DNA of 17,500 nucleotides, taken from assembly GCF_000499385.1 (NCBI RefSeq), contig NW_013654938.1, forward strand, positions 19,781 through 37,280, read 5' to 3'. How positions within the stretch are numbered: the stretch's first letter is position 1; every line of letters starts with the position of its first letter. The notes beneath the pieces are model-generated. The model did no database searches, was not told where the DNA came from, and saw only the letters and a list, made by a program, of their open reading frames with translations. Shown one piece after another: positions 9,188-17,500 of this stretch. A program made the translations under genes and the position numbers. The DNA comes from Eimeria necatrix (Eukaryota; Apicomplexa; Conoidasida; Eucoccidiorida; Eimeriidae).

Positions 9188-9410
9188 TTGCTGCAGAGGC
9201 GAGGCTTCCTCTTGGCCTGAAGTGCGCAGACTCAGCAAGAGTAGAAGCAGCAGCAGCACAACAAGGCAGCAGCAGCAGCAGGCAGCAGCAGCAACAGGCA
9301 GCAGCAGCAACAGGCAGCAGCAGCAGCAGCAGCAAGAACAGGAGGAAAAGCGCAGCAGATGTGGGGAAAGTGGCGCAGCTGCAGCAGCAGCAAGGAATGG
9401 ACTTTAGGCA

Positions 9411-9999
9411 CTAATTGACTTTTGTCTCACTGTCTTTTATCTCTTGAAGCTCTTTGCTTTCGTTTTGCTGCTTCTGCTGCAGCTGTTGCTGCTGCTGCAG
9501 CTGTTGCTGCTGCTGCAGCTGCTGCAGCTGCTGCAGCTGCTGCCGCAGCCCTTGCCGGCGCTTTGCTTCCTTTTCCTGGCGAAGAGCCTTTCGGGAAATG
9601 AGGCGGCGGAAGCCTTTGGCCAGCTGCTGCAGCAGCTCGGGGTCTTCTTGCAGCAGCACTTCAGCAGCAAATTGGAAATTGAAAAATAATTCAAGTCCGG
9701 AATTTGAAAGACTTCGCAGCGCAGCAGCAGCAGATAACCAGCAGCAACAGCGGCTTTTCTTTGTCTTTTTATTTTATTTATTAAATAAATAATCTCACTG
9801 TCTTCTTCGCCCTCTGGGGCAGCTCCCCGCTGCTGCTCCTGAGCAGCAGCAGCTTCGTTTGCTGCTGCTGCTGCTGCTGCTGGCAGCAGCAACTTGAAGG
9901 AAACAGAGCTGTGTTCCGAATTTCTTTGGCTCTCCAGAACAATTCCTGAAATTCTTTTTGCTGCTTCGTCCTTCTCTTTTTCGCTTCCCGGCGCTGCCT

Positions 10000-10030
<31 letters not shown>

Positions 10031-11814
10031 TTGAACGGCTGCTGCTGCTTGCGGCTTTGCGTCTGAAGCAGCTTTAATGAATTACTTTTTTAGATTTGAA
10101 AATAAAAATAAATAAATAAAAACAAACCCGAATTTGAATCATTTGAGGGGCCTTGTGAAGCCGCTTGTGCCTCTTCCTTCGACTGCGCAAAAACTTGAAT
10201 TGAAATTCAAAAAAAAAATCGGAACAGCTCATGCCTGGGGCAAATAAATGTCGAATTTCTTCTTTTTTTCTTCAAAATAAGATTTAAAATCAAAAATGGG
10301 ATCTAATGAAGTATTATTTTGCTGCTTTTCTTTTATTTTCCCCGAAGTTTCCGCGCTGCAGCTTTCCGCCATGCAGAGAAACTCCAGCAGCAGCGCTGCT
10401 GCCTCTCGTGCTGCTGCTTCGTGCTGCTCTGCAAATATTTCTCCAAGTTTTGAACTTTTTCCTGAGACCATTGGTCCATTAAAAGTGCCAATTGGTCCAT
10501 TAAAGCTGCCATTATAAATTCAACTTGAGTTGAAGTCAACTTACTGCTGTGCAGCAGCGGCAGCAGCGGCGGCGGAAACGCGAAAAGCGAAGCAGCAGCA
10601 GCAGCAGCAGCAGCAGCAGGGCTGCTGCTTCCACTGCAGCAGGGCACTGCCACAACAACACATCCCGTTTCGCAGCTTTCGAGCTCCAACTGAAGTTCTT
10701 CTGGGGGAAAAAGAGGCGAAAGAGGCGCAGCTGCAGAAGCTGCTGCTGCTGCTGCTGCTGCAGCGCCTCGCCTGAAGTAGCAGCAGCTGAAACTTGCTGC
10801 TGCTGCTGCTGCGGCCCCCTGCTTCCTCCCGCGCAGCAACTTGCTGCGGGCTTTTGTCCAAAGCAGCAGCGGGGGGGCTTTGGGCAGCTTCTTGGGCAGT
10901 CTTTCAAAAGGAATAGTCTGGACAGCAGCAGCAAGAAAGCAGCAGCAAGGAAGCAGCAGCAAGGAAGCAGCAGCAAAATGCTTTTCTTGAAAAGTGGGAA
11001 GTGCAGCAGCAAAACTCACTGCAGCAGAATGAAGCCCCAGCTCAAAACGAAGCCGCCGCGCCAAACTCCTCGCAGGCAGCAAAGAGGGGCACTGCAGCAA
11101 AGAGCTGCACTGCAGCAAAGAGTTGTGCTGCAGCAAAGAGTTGTGCTGCAGCAAAGAGTTGTGCTGCAGCAAAGAAGGACACTGCAGCAAAGAGGGGCAC
11201 TGCAGCAAAGAGCCTGGGCATGCAGAAGCTTCTGTTGCGTCACTTCGTGGAGGCAGTTGAGGGTTTGCTGCTGAGGGAGAGAGAAGGGCAGGGAAGCTGC
11301 TGCTGCTGCTGCTGCTGCCGCTGCTGCTGCTGCTGCTGCTGAATGCAGCAGGCGAAAGGGAGGTCTGGAAGCAGCAGCTGCTTCTGAGCTGCTGCTGCTG
11401 CTGCAGATCTGACGGCCTGCTGCAGCTGCAGCAGGCGGGGCGCAGCAAAGGGGCCTTTGGTGGCGGGTCTCGAGGCCTTTTTTGGAAAGTCTTTCTCTTC
11501 AAATCCGAAAAGGAAGCAGCAGGAAGCCTCCGAAGCTGCTCAGGAAGCGCTGGAGTGGCGGATCGCACGAGAAAGCGGACGGCTTGCGGGAGGCTGAGGG
11601 CTGGGCATTCAAGTTCGGCTCGGGGGGCCCCGAAGGGCAGCAAGAAAGTCTGGAGTTTTTTTCTTTCTTCAAGTTTCGACAAATGCCAAAACTCCGCGCC
11701 AATAAAGGCGAAGACGGAGCCCCCCGCGTGCAGCTTTCGCCGCTTCTTGAAGGGCTCGTTTGGAGCTGCAGCGGCGCCGTTTTCCGAAATCCAAAGGGCC
11801 CCCGAGCCGGCCAT
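9411..11814 (-). CDS. Basic, Gln-rich protein with hexapeptide repeats, five exons, 690 aa
   Basis: Exons 11814-10545, 10461-10235, 10182-10128, 10071-9799 and 9658-9411 total 2073 bp in consistent phase. The ATG at 11814 has an in-frame TGA just upstream, which supports the start. Donor 1 is textbook (GCA|GTAAGT); the 52-bp intron 2 uses a GC donor (CCCCAG|GCATGA). In order, the protein has a KKRRK basic cluster near residue 25 (possible NLS), a poly-Ser block near 160-175, a seven-fold (C/H)(P/N)SLLQ repeat near 201-245, poly-Ala blocks, a helix LGEIFAEQHEAAAREAAALL, an Ala/Glu/Lys-rich part, and a C-terminal basic coiled region (GFRRLISRKALRQEKEAKRR) running into a Gln/Leu tract and ending SETKVN. 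No family recognised. Its stop is 224 bp before the start of the next minus-strand gene. Introns are small (52-140 bp) and nearly repeat-free, unlike those of its neighbours. If the GC donor is not used, the first gene would stop at 10229. Confidence 0.6.
10469..10512. repeat. 22-bp direct duplication in intron 1 of the Gln-rich gene
   Basis: ATTGGTCCATTAAA occurs twice, followed by AGTGCCA and GCTGCCA. It lies within the 83-bp intron 10544-10462. On the minus strand each copy carries an ATGGACCAAT box just before the acceptor TCTCAG. Confidence 0.7.
11076..11212. repeat. 18-bp coding minisatellite GCAGCAAAGAGNNGNNCT
   Basis: Seven full units and a partial one, 18 bp each, at 11076, 11094, 11112, 11130, 11148, 11166 and 11184, then 11202-11212. 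Three central units are identical. On the minus strand they encode CPSLLQ, HNSLLQ and CSSLLQ hexapeptides in the long first exon. Because 18 is a multiple of three, several other frames also stay open across it. Confidence 0.85.
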
Positions 11815-12382
11815 TCCCGCAGAACTTTGTTTTCACTTTTCGAAATTCTTTTTGGCAAATTCAAATTCAAAGAAGTGCAGATTCCCGCGGATTCCTCGCG
11901 GCGCGCTGCGCAGGCGCTGTTCGGGTGTATGCGCAGCTCCGCGTGGAACGCAACTGACACGAAGTTGAATTCTCCTCAAAAGAATCTTTGAAGACCTTTT
12001 TCGAAAATCCAACAAATAATTTTGCAAAGTGCTGCTTTTATTTCACCAGTTTCTCTCCGTTTGCGCCTTTTTAGCGGCTTCAGCTTTCCATTTTGTTCAG
12101 GTTTCCGCTGCAGCGCAACTTGAATTTCGCCACTTTAAAGTTTCTTCCTTAATTGCAAACTCTGCACTTTGCTGCTCCTTTCCACAATAATAGAAAAGAA
12201 TTAAATGACATAAATGAATTCTGGAGAAGAGAAGATCTTCCTTGGCGAATTATAATGCATGTTTTGAACACAAGATGAATCCATCATGAGGAACTTTTCA
12301 AACTTTCAAATTAACTAAAAACCAAAAAAGGCCTTTTGTTGGATTTGAGTTGAAGTCCTTTTGACTTATTTTCTTTTGGAAG
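11815..12382. promoter_or_regulatory. Divergent intergenic region
   Basis: This region is upstream of the Gln-rich gene (-) and of the tentative + strand gene at 12383. It is not repeat-rich. It contains a GC-rich block (11880-11945) next to the minus gene and AT-rich sequence beyond. Short frames occur on both strands, but no ATG exon with a good donor was found. The first exon of the + strand gene may be hidden here. Confidence 0.45.
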
Positions 12383-12515
12383 AAAGCAGCAGCAGAAAGG
12401 CGAAAGTGCTGAAGCAAAGACTCAAAAGATTTCGTCTTCAAGTAAGAAAAGCTGGAGCTCTTGAGTGAGGAAGTTTCAACTACTCTACCAAGCAGCAGCC
12501 CCACTGCAGCAGCAG

Positions 12516-12562
<47 letters not shown>

Positions 12563-12731
12563 TTAGAGGGCCAATTCTACACTGCGAAGCTGCAGAACTC
12601 TATTTTCATTGTTTTAGCAAGACTGCTCTAGTGTACATACACTGAAGGTGGAAGGCCACTCGGCAGCGGAGCTGCAGCAGCCCATCGTAAGCCAGCATCC
12701 TGGAAGTGCTTGCTGCTGCAGCGCTGTTGCT

Positions 12732-12764
<33 letters not shown>

Positions 12765-12912
12765 GCAGGAGGCATGCGCGGCAGCCGTGCAGCGGACCCG
12801 TGTCTTCAGCAGCAGCAGCAGAGCAGCAGCAGGGGCAGCAGCAGCAGCAGAAAGGCACCGCAGGAAGCCGGGAGACAAATATTGGCAGCAAATGAAGCAA
12901 AAAAGACAATAA
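12383..12912 (+). CDS. Tentative + strand gene, 3' part, four exons; product unknown
   Basis: Proposed exons are 12383-12441, 12569-12610, 12648-12686 and 12736-12912, with phases agreeing. The first has a T-rich acceptor and a strong donor (TTCAA|GTAAGA) and encodes RKAKVLKQRLKRFRLQ. The next two read GQFYTAKLQNSIFI and VEGHSAAELQQPI with G/C-ending codons. The last carries about 10 Gln, then a Ser/Ala/Arg-rich stretch ending KYWQQMKQKRQ before TAA. An alternative is that no intron follows 12686: that frame stays open through 13094, passing through poly-Ala and poly-Gln and ending GINCKIIE. I see no start codon exon, so the 5' end is missing. The protein is basic. No family recognised. A GTGTACATACAC palindrome sits four bases before the acceptor of the third exon. 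Confidence 0.4.
12523..12561. repeat. CTG tract, 13 units
   Basis: Uninterrupted CTG run in the intron before the exon at 12569, ending in TTTTAG. Confidence 0.8.
12630..12643. repeat. AGTGTACATACACT palindrome
   Basis: A variant of the window-wide palindrome with A/T at the ends. It ends four bases before the proposed acceptor CTGAAG|GTG at 12648. Confidence 0.75.
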
Positions 12913-13321
12913 AAAATGCAAGTTGCAGCATGCAGCAGCAGCAGCAGCAGCAGCAAAGGCCCCCGCCTGCTGCAGTGACCTGCGCAGCAGCTGCTGCTGC
13001 GGGGAAGCGAAGGCGGGGCGATTCGCGAGCGATCTGGAGTTTACTTGGAGAACAATTCACCTCAAGTGGGATTAATTGCAAAATAATTGAATAAAAATCC
13101 AAGTTTTAGCGGTTTGCTGCTTCTCCCGCTGCAGCGCAGCAGCAGCAGCAGCAGCAGCAGCTGCTGCTGCCAGCCCTGCGGCGAGGCCTGGGGGCGTGGC
13201 CGCCGCTCCGGCCGCCAGCTCGCGGCCGCAGCGAAAGCTCTGCATGCAAAGTTAGTTGGGATCTTTTTTGAGTTTGTTTTGGTTTGTTTGGCCTTCGCAG
13301 CAGTTCTGGGGGCCGGAGGCG

Positions 13322-13373
<52 letters not shown>

Positions 13374-13463
13374 GCCGCGTTGCCCGCGAGCTCCGTCGGA
13401 CTCGCCTTTCTCCGCCGTTCTCGCGGCCGCTGCTGCCGCAGCAGCTTGCTGCTGCTTCCCTCC

Positions 13464-13495
<32 letters not shown>

Positions 13496-13629
13496 CCCCT
13501 TTGCTGCTCGGGGCTGCAGACCAACAGCATGCTGCTGCTGCCAGCTGTCTAGACACCCCGCCGCCCTCGCCTCCACTCCCCAGCGCTTTTTCTCTTCACT
13601 TTTTTTCTTTGGATTTTCGCAGCAGCCAA
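12913..13629. other. Unresolved GC-rich region with candidate exons on both strands
   Basis: This stretch precedes the PWWP gene. On the + strand there is a strong acceptor (GGCCTTCGCAG at 13300) followed by QFWGPEAG and a 16-Ser tract, and a GC3-rich stretch CGEAWGRGRRSGRQLAAAAK (13166-13250) ending in a fair donor. On the minus strand, VNCSPSKLQIARESPRLRF (13057-12985) with donor CAG|GTCACT and SWRPERRPRPQASPQGW (13225-13160) also read well. I cannot choose from sequence alone. The frame leading into the PWWP start is open back to 13087, so upstream coding exons of that gene remain possible. Confidence 0.4.
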
Positions 13630-13690
13630 ATGCCCGAAAAGCGCCCTTTGCGGGGCCCGCGGGCTTCCGCTGCCCCTCCAGAAGGTGAGT

Positions 13691-13734
<44 letters not shown>

Positions 13735-13786
13735 GCAGCAGCGGGCCGGCAGCTGGCTGCAGCGCAGCGCCGCGGGCGCCCCTCAG

Positions 13787-13821
<35 letters not shown>

Positions 13822-14110
13822 TGTGCGGGTGTGCGTGTGCTGCTGCGTCAGGCGGGGCTCCGAAGAAGCGGAAGGCGAAGCTGCCGCTGCTGCCGCTGCT
13901 GCCGCAGCAGCAGCAGCAGCAGCAGCAGCAGGCCAGCCTGCTGCAGCACAGCTTCTCCAGAGTCGTGGGCAAACGCGGGGAGCCCCTCGTTTGGCTCAAG
14001 AAGCAAAGCTTGCCCTGGTGGCCGGCGCTGCTCTGCAGCCCCGAAGACCCTTTCCTTAACCCGCCGCTGCCCCCAGAGCTCAGGGCCCACAGGCCTGGCC
14101 GCCTCCTCGT

Positions 14111-14167
<57 letters not shown>

Positions 14168-14695
14168 AAGCGGCGGCGGCAGCGGCGGCGGTGGCGGTGG
14201 GGTGGCAGCAGGGGTGGCACAGTGACAGCGGCGGTGGCAGCGGCGCTGGCATTGCGCGCAGCAGCAGCAGCAGCTGCTGCTGCTGCTGCTGCACGGGCAG
14301 CAGCAGCAGCAGCAGCGTAGCTGCAGGAGTAGCAGCAGCAGTGGTAGTACTGGTAGTGCAGCAGCAACTGCAGCCTTGCGAGCAGCAGCAACTGCTGCAT
14401 CAGCAACAACACCTGCAGCAGCAGCAGCAGCAGCTGGAACATCAGCAGCAACACATGCAGCAACACCAGCAGCATCAATATCATCAGCAGCAGCACCTGC
14501 AGCTTCAGCAAAAACACCAGCAGCAGCAGCAGCAGCACCATCGGTGGCAGCAACAGCAGCAGCAACAGCACCAAAACCAGCAGCAGTACTAGCAACAACA
14601 CCAGCAGCAGCAACAGCAGCAGCAGCAGCAGCAACAACAGCACGACCGCCACCAGCAGCAGCAGCACCAGCACCAGCACCAGCAGCAGCAGCAAT

Positions 14696-14760
<65 letters not shown>

Positions 14761-14959
14761 TGGTTGGTGTGTGTGCAGGCGCTGCGTCTGGCGGTGAACA
14801 GCTACTGCTGGGTTTTGCCTTCGAAGATAAGGGACTTTCGGCTGGCCTACGACGAGATAGCCCCTGGGTGAGACTTTTTCGAATTTGTTTTCAAATTCTT
14901 TTTTATTATTTTTCTTTTTTTTTCCAACTTTTTTGCTTCTGAAGACTGCTGCTGCTGCT

Positions 14960-14994
<35 letters not shown>

Positions 14995-15958
14995 CTTTTT
15001 TCCGCGTTTTTACTTCACTTTTTGCTGCTGGAACTGCTGCTGCAGCTGCTGCAGCAAATAAGTCCATAATGAATAAAATGCCTCTTTTTCTGTCTTTTTG
15101 GCACTAAAATGCATTTTAAATGTCAAATAAAATAAAAATATAATTTTTTTAATTTATTTAATTCAAAATTTTGCCAGTATTCAAATTTAAAGGACTGGGG
15201 AGGCCCGAGCCGAGCAGCAGCAGCAGAGCCTTTGCCTCTTTGCTGCAGCTTCTCGTTTTTCCATTTTGTTGAATTTGCATTTAATTTGCATTTAATTTGC
15301 ATTTAATTTGCATTTAATTTGCATTTAATTTGCATTTAATTTAATTGTAAATTATATTTATTTAATTTGCATTTAATTTGCATTTAGATTCATTTATTTA
15401 GCTTCAGTTGGCATTCAATTCCCTGCGGTTTCCGTGGTCAACTCCTGTTCAACTTGCACTTCGTTGAATTCAATTTCTGCCCAAGTCAAATTAATTGAAA
15501 GAATTTAAAATTAATAAAATTCATTTTTTTGAAAACTTGAATTTAATTTCAACTTCGTTTTCTTTTTCCGGTCTACTTCGCTGCTGGCTCTTCGAATTCA
15601 AGTTCAAGTTCCTTAGCTGTCAGTGTGCCTCCTGCCTCCGATCCGCGCCAATCTCTTGTCCATTTCTTTTCATTTTGATTTTAATTTAAATATTTATTCA
15701 TTTTAAACTACTTTTGCGCAAATTCGCGCAAGTTTCCGCGAAGTTTCTCAGAAAAAAGTTCAAGTTCAAGTTTGCTGCTGCAGCGTCCGGCGGCTGAACG
15801 CGGCGGCGCGCTTGGCTGTACAGACAGCTCTCGAAGAGTGCAACTGGAAAGACCATCCAGATTGGACTTCCATTTCTGATTTACTTTCGGGGAGGGGCCT
15901 GACGGGGCCCGACGCGGAGTGGATGACGGACCACGAGGAGGAGTCCGACGCAGACTTC

Positions 15959-16002
<44 letters not shown>

Positions 16003-16808
16003 GGGGAACGGGAAGGAGAGCGAGAGGAAGGCCCAGCCGCAGCAGCAGACGCAGCAAGGCGGTGAAGGCAAGCAGACGCGAATTAAAAAGGACAAACGCC
16101 CCAAACAGAAAACGAGCAGCAAGGAACAGAGCAGCAGCAGCAATAGCAGCAGCAGCAGCAGCAGCAGCAGCTCCAAAGCCAAAGGCGGCAGCGGTGACAA
16201 GGCCAGCAGCAGCAGCAGCGATGCAGCTGCTGCTGCTAAGGCAGACCCAGCTGATGCCAAACGCAGCAACAAACGGAAAGCAGCAGCAGCAGCTGCTGCT
16301 CCGAAGGAGGCGCCGCCCACGCCAGCAGCAGCCGCAGCACCAGCAGCAGCAGCAGCAGCAGCACCGGCGCCTGCTGCTGTTGCTGCAGACAAGCATGCTT
16401 CACCCAGCAGCAAAAAGTCAACAGCAGCAACCCACAAGCACGCTGATCGGCAGAAACGGCACAGCAGCAAACGGTCAGAGCCAGCAGCAGCAAACAAGCA
16501 CAAACAGCAGCAGCAGCAGGAGAAGCAGCAGAAGGAAAAGCAGCAGCAGGAGAAGCAGCAGCAGGAGAAGCAGCAGCAGGAGAAGCAGCAGCAGGAGCAG
16601 GAGCAGCCACAGGAGCAACAGAAGGAACAGCAGCAGGGCGAGCAGCAGCAGCGGGAGAAGAGCAAGATCGCGAAGGCAATAGAGGCGCGAAAGGCAGCAG
16701 CAGCAGCAGCAGCTGCTGCTGCTGCTGCACTTGCCGCTGAAACAGCAGTGAACGTTGACGCTGTGAAGAACCAGTCAAAGAAAACAGCCCCACCGGCATC
16801 TCCTATCC

Positions 16809-16842
<34 letters not shown>

Positions 16843-17500
16843 CAGCAGTAGCAGCACGCGCGGCAGCAACAGCAGCAAAGGCAGCAAACGCAGGAGCAAC
16901 TCCGTGGGAGCAGCTGCGAAGAGCCGCAGCAGAAGCAGAAGCCGGAGCCGCAGCAGCACGGGGCGCAGCAGCAGCAGCGGCAGCAGCAGCAGCAGAGACA
17001 GCAGAGGCAGCAGCAGCAGCAGAAGCAGCAGCGCCGCGCAGAAGACCAAAAGAAAGAGCCCCTCTAGGGGCCGAAGCATAACCCCCAAGCTGCGCAGAAG
17101 CAGCAGCAGCCGCAGGAGCAGCAGCAGCCGCAGCAGCAGCCGCAGCAGCAGCAGCAAGCGCAGCCACCGCAGCAGCGAGCACAGTCACCGCAGCAGCAGA
17201 CACAGTGAGCCGGTGAGCGGCAGCAGCAGCAGCAGGGGCAGCAGCAGGAGCAGCAGCAGAAGCAAAGTAGCCCGCCGCCCTGCTGACGGCAGCAGCAAAA
17301 GAAGAGACATTAGCAGCAGCAACAGCAGCAGGGGCAGCAGCAGCTCCGGAGTCAGCCGCAGCGGCAGCCCCAGAAGCAGCGGCAGGAGTCGCAGCAGCAG
17401 CGGCAGGAGCCGCAGCAGCAGCGGCAGAAGCCGCAGCAGCAGCGGCAGAAGCCGCAGCAGCAGCGGCAGGAAGCGCAGAAGTGGCCGAAGGAGCCGCAGC
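13630..17500 (+). CDS. PWWP-domain nuclear protein with RS-rich tail (3' end beyond window)
   Basis: Exons 13630-13684, 13852-14108, 14779-14867 and 15784-17500 (open at the edge) give 706 residues in agreeing phase. All sites are GT-AG, with strong donors GAAG|GTGAGT and CTC|GTAAGC. Residues 22-28 are PKKRKAK, an SV40-like nuclear signal. Residues 61-124 form a PWWP domain: GEPLVWLKKQSLPWWPALL, then across the exon 2/3 junction SYCWVLPSKIRDF, then a helical part VRRLNAAARLAVQTALEECN in exon 4. PWWP domains bind methylated histone tails, often H3K36, together with DNA, so a chromatin reader role is inferred. After an acidic DHEEESDADFE come poly-Gln (about 193-206), poly-Ser and poly-Ala, five EKQQQ-type repeats near 380-410, and a long Arg-Ser tail with SGRSRSS repeats at the edge. 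RS tails usually link proteins to splicing factors or nuclear speckles. The start is the first ATG after a strong acceptor at 13618, but upstream coding exons are possible. Confidence 0.75.
13690..13841. repeat. CAG tracts in PWWP-gene intron 1
   Basis: CAG runs at 13690-13743 and 13789-13820 take up most of the 167-bp intron between GAAG|GTGAGT and GCGTCAG. On the sense strand they are CAG, not CTG. Confidence 0.75.
14111..14166. repeat. CAG tract next to the exon 2 donor
   Basis: Eighteen CAG/AGC triplets begin immediately after CTC|GTAAG of the PWWP gene, then GGCGGC/GGCGGT repeats follow (14170-14245). Confidence 0.8.
14336..14760. repeat. Degenerate CAG/CAA/CAC/CAT array, about 425 bp
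   Basis: Triplets of the form CAN, mostly CAG, are kept in register for most of the stretch, with ACC, AAC, CAT and ATG variants. It is within intron 2 of the PWWP gene, between the two halves of the domain. It ends 18 bp before the acceptor GTGTGTGCAG. Its long Gln/His frame stops at TAG (14590) and is not needed to build the domain. Confidence 0.7.
14868..15783 (+). other. Intron 3 of the PWWP gene, 916 bp, no exon seen
   Basis: It contains CTG runs (14945-14993), an AT-rich stretch, an 11-bp repeat array (15272-15386) and EcoRI-rich AT sequence to 15780. One possible small exon after TTTTGCTTCTGAAG (14944) would add Leu and Cys runs and then a stop, and is not preferred. Joining 14867 to 15784 keeps frame and continues the helical part expected after a PWWP barrel. 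Confidence 0.6.
15272..15386. repeat. 11-bp tandem repeat AATTTGCATTT
   Basis: Six and a half units at 15272-15343, a short gap, then two more at 15363-15386. It is intronic in the PWWP gene. Each unit contains TTTGCAT, close to an octamer-like site, but a simple repeat origin is enough to explain it. Confidence 0.85.
16518..16600 (+). repeat. 15-bp coding repeat, EKQQQ units
   Basis: Five imperfect GAGAAGCAGCAGCAG units in exon 4 of the PWWP gene, encoding Glu-Lys-Gln-Gln-Gln. The first unit carries a GAAAAG variant. Confidence 0.75.
17378..17470 (+). repeat. 21-bp coding repeat, SGRSRSS units
   Basis: Four full units (17378, 17399, 17420, 17441) and a partial fifth, each AGCGGCAG(G/A)AG(C/T)CGCAGCAGC. 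It encodes Ser-Gly-Arg-Ser-Arg-Ser-Ser in the RS tail, with silent or conservative changes only. Confidence 0.85.

Noticed and set aside
9178..9414. Short + strand frame ending QLQQQQGMDFRH
   Set aside because: It lies between two minus-strand genes and over the start of one. It is mostly CAG repeat, with no splice or start support.
9738..10080. Alternative frame reading RREAKKRRTKQQKEFQELF
   Set aside because: It looks like a coiled basic protein, but its phase fits neither the exon before (10182-10128) nor the one after (9658-9411). The Ala/Glu/Lys frame fits both.
13087..14112. Single 341-residue protein through the PWWP start region
   Set aside because: This continuous frame crosses strong donor GAAG|GTGAGT and several poly-Gln/Ala tracts, and it misses the PWWP motif, which lies in another frame after splicing.

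Overview
The window looks like nuclear DNA of a coccidian apicomplexan, most likely an Eimeria. Four things point there: dense CAG/CTG trinucleotide tracts on both strands, interstitial TTTAGGG/AAACCCT telomere-type arrays, AT-rich tetranucleotide runs, and many small GC3-rich exons that only make sense once GT-AG introns are spliced out. No bacterial, viral or transposon gene was seen. The species is not decided by the sequence. All exon structures below come from reading frame, splice signals and phase agreement by eye; no transcript data were available.

Layout, left to right. 1-412: an intronic repeat region and the last exon of a + strand gene. 2476-480 (-): six exons giving a 240-residue protein with a perfect C-terminal MYND zinc finger. 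2477-3070: divergent promoter region. 3071-3978 (+): a small two-segment membrane protein that resembles the V-ATPase assembly factor Pkr1. 3979-4339: convergent intergenic space with two telomere-type arrays in opposite orientation. 9187-4340 (-): a proposed 17-exon, 699-residue, mostly helical protein with poly-Gln, poly-Ala and poly-Leu tracts; no family recognised. 11814-9411 (-): a 690-residue basic, Gln-rich protein with a hexapeptide repeat made by an 18-bp minisatellite. 11815-12382: a second divergent promoter region. 12383-12912 (+): a tentative short gene. 13630 to the right edge (+): a nuclear PWWP-domain protein with an SV40-like NLS and a long RS/poly-Ser tail, cut by the window end.

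The repeats follow a pattern. Simple repeats fill the introns, while exons that carry CAG tracts read them as Gln, Ala, Ser or Leu. Two different genes carry the telomere-type array in an intron with AAACCCT on the sense strand. A 14-16 bp palindrome, GGTGTAC(G/A)TACACC, occurs eight times, six of them in introns and four of those within about 15 bases of a proposed splice site. I consider that palindrome the most interesting unexplained signal here.

The genes do not form an obvious pathway. Two (MYND finger, PWWP reader) fit chromatin or protein-scaffold roles, and one (Pkr1-like) fits endoplasmic reticulum biology. Gene arrangement is compact and alternates divergent and convergent pairs.
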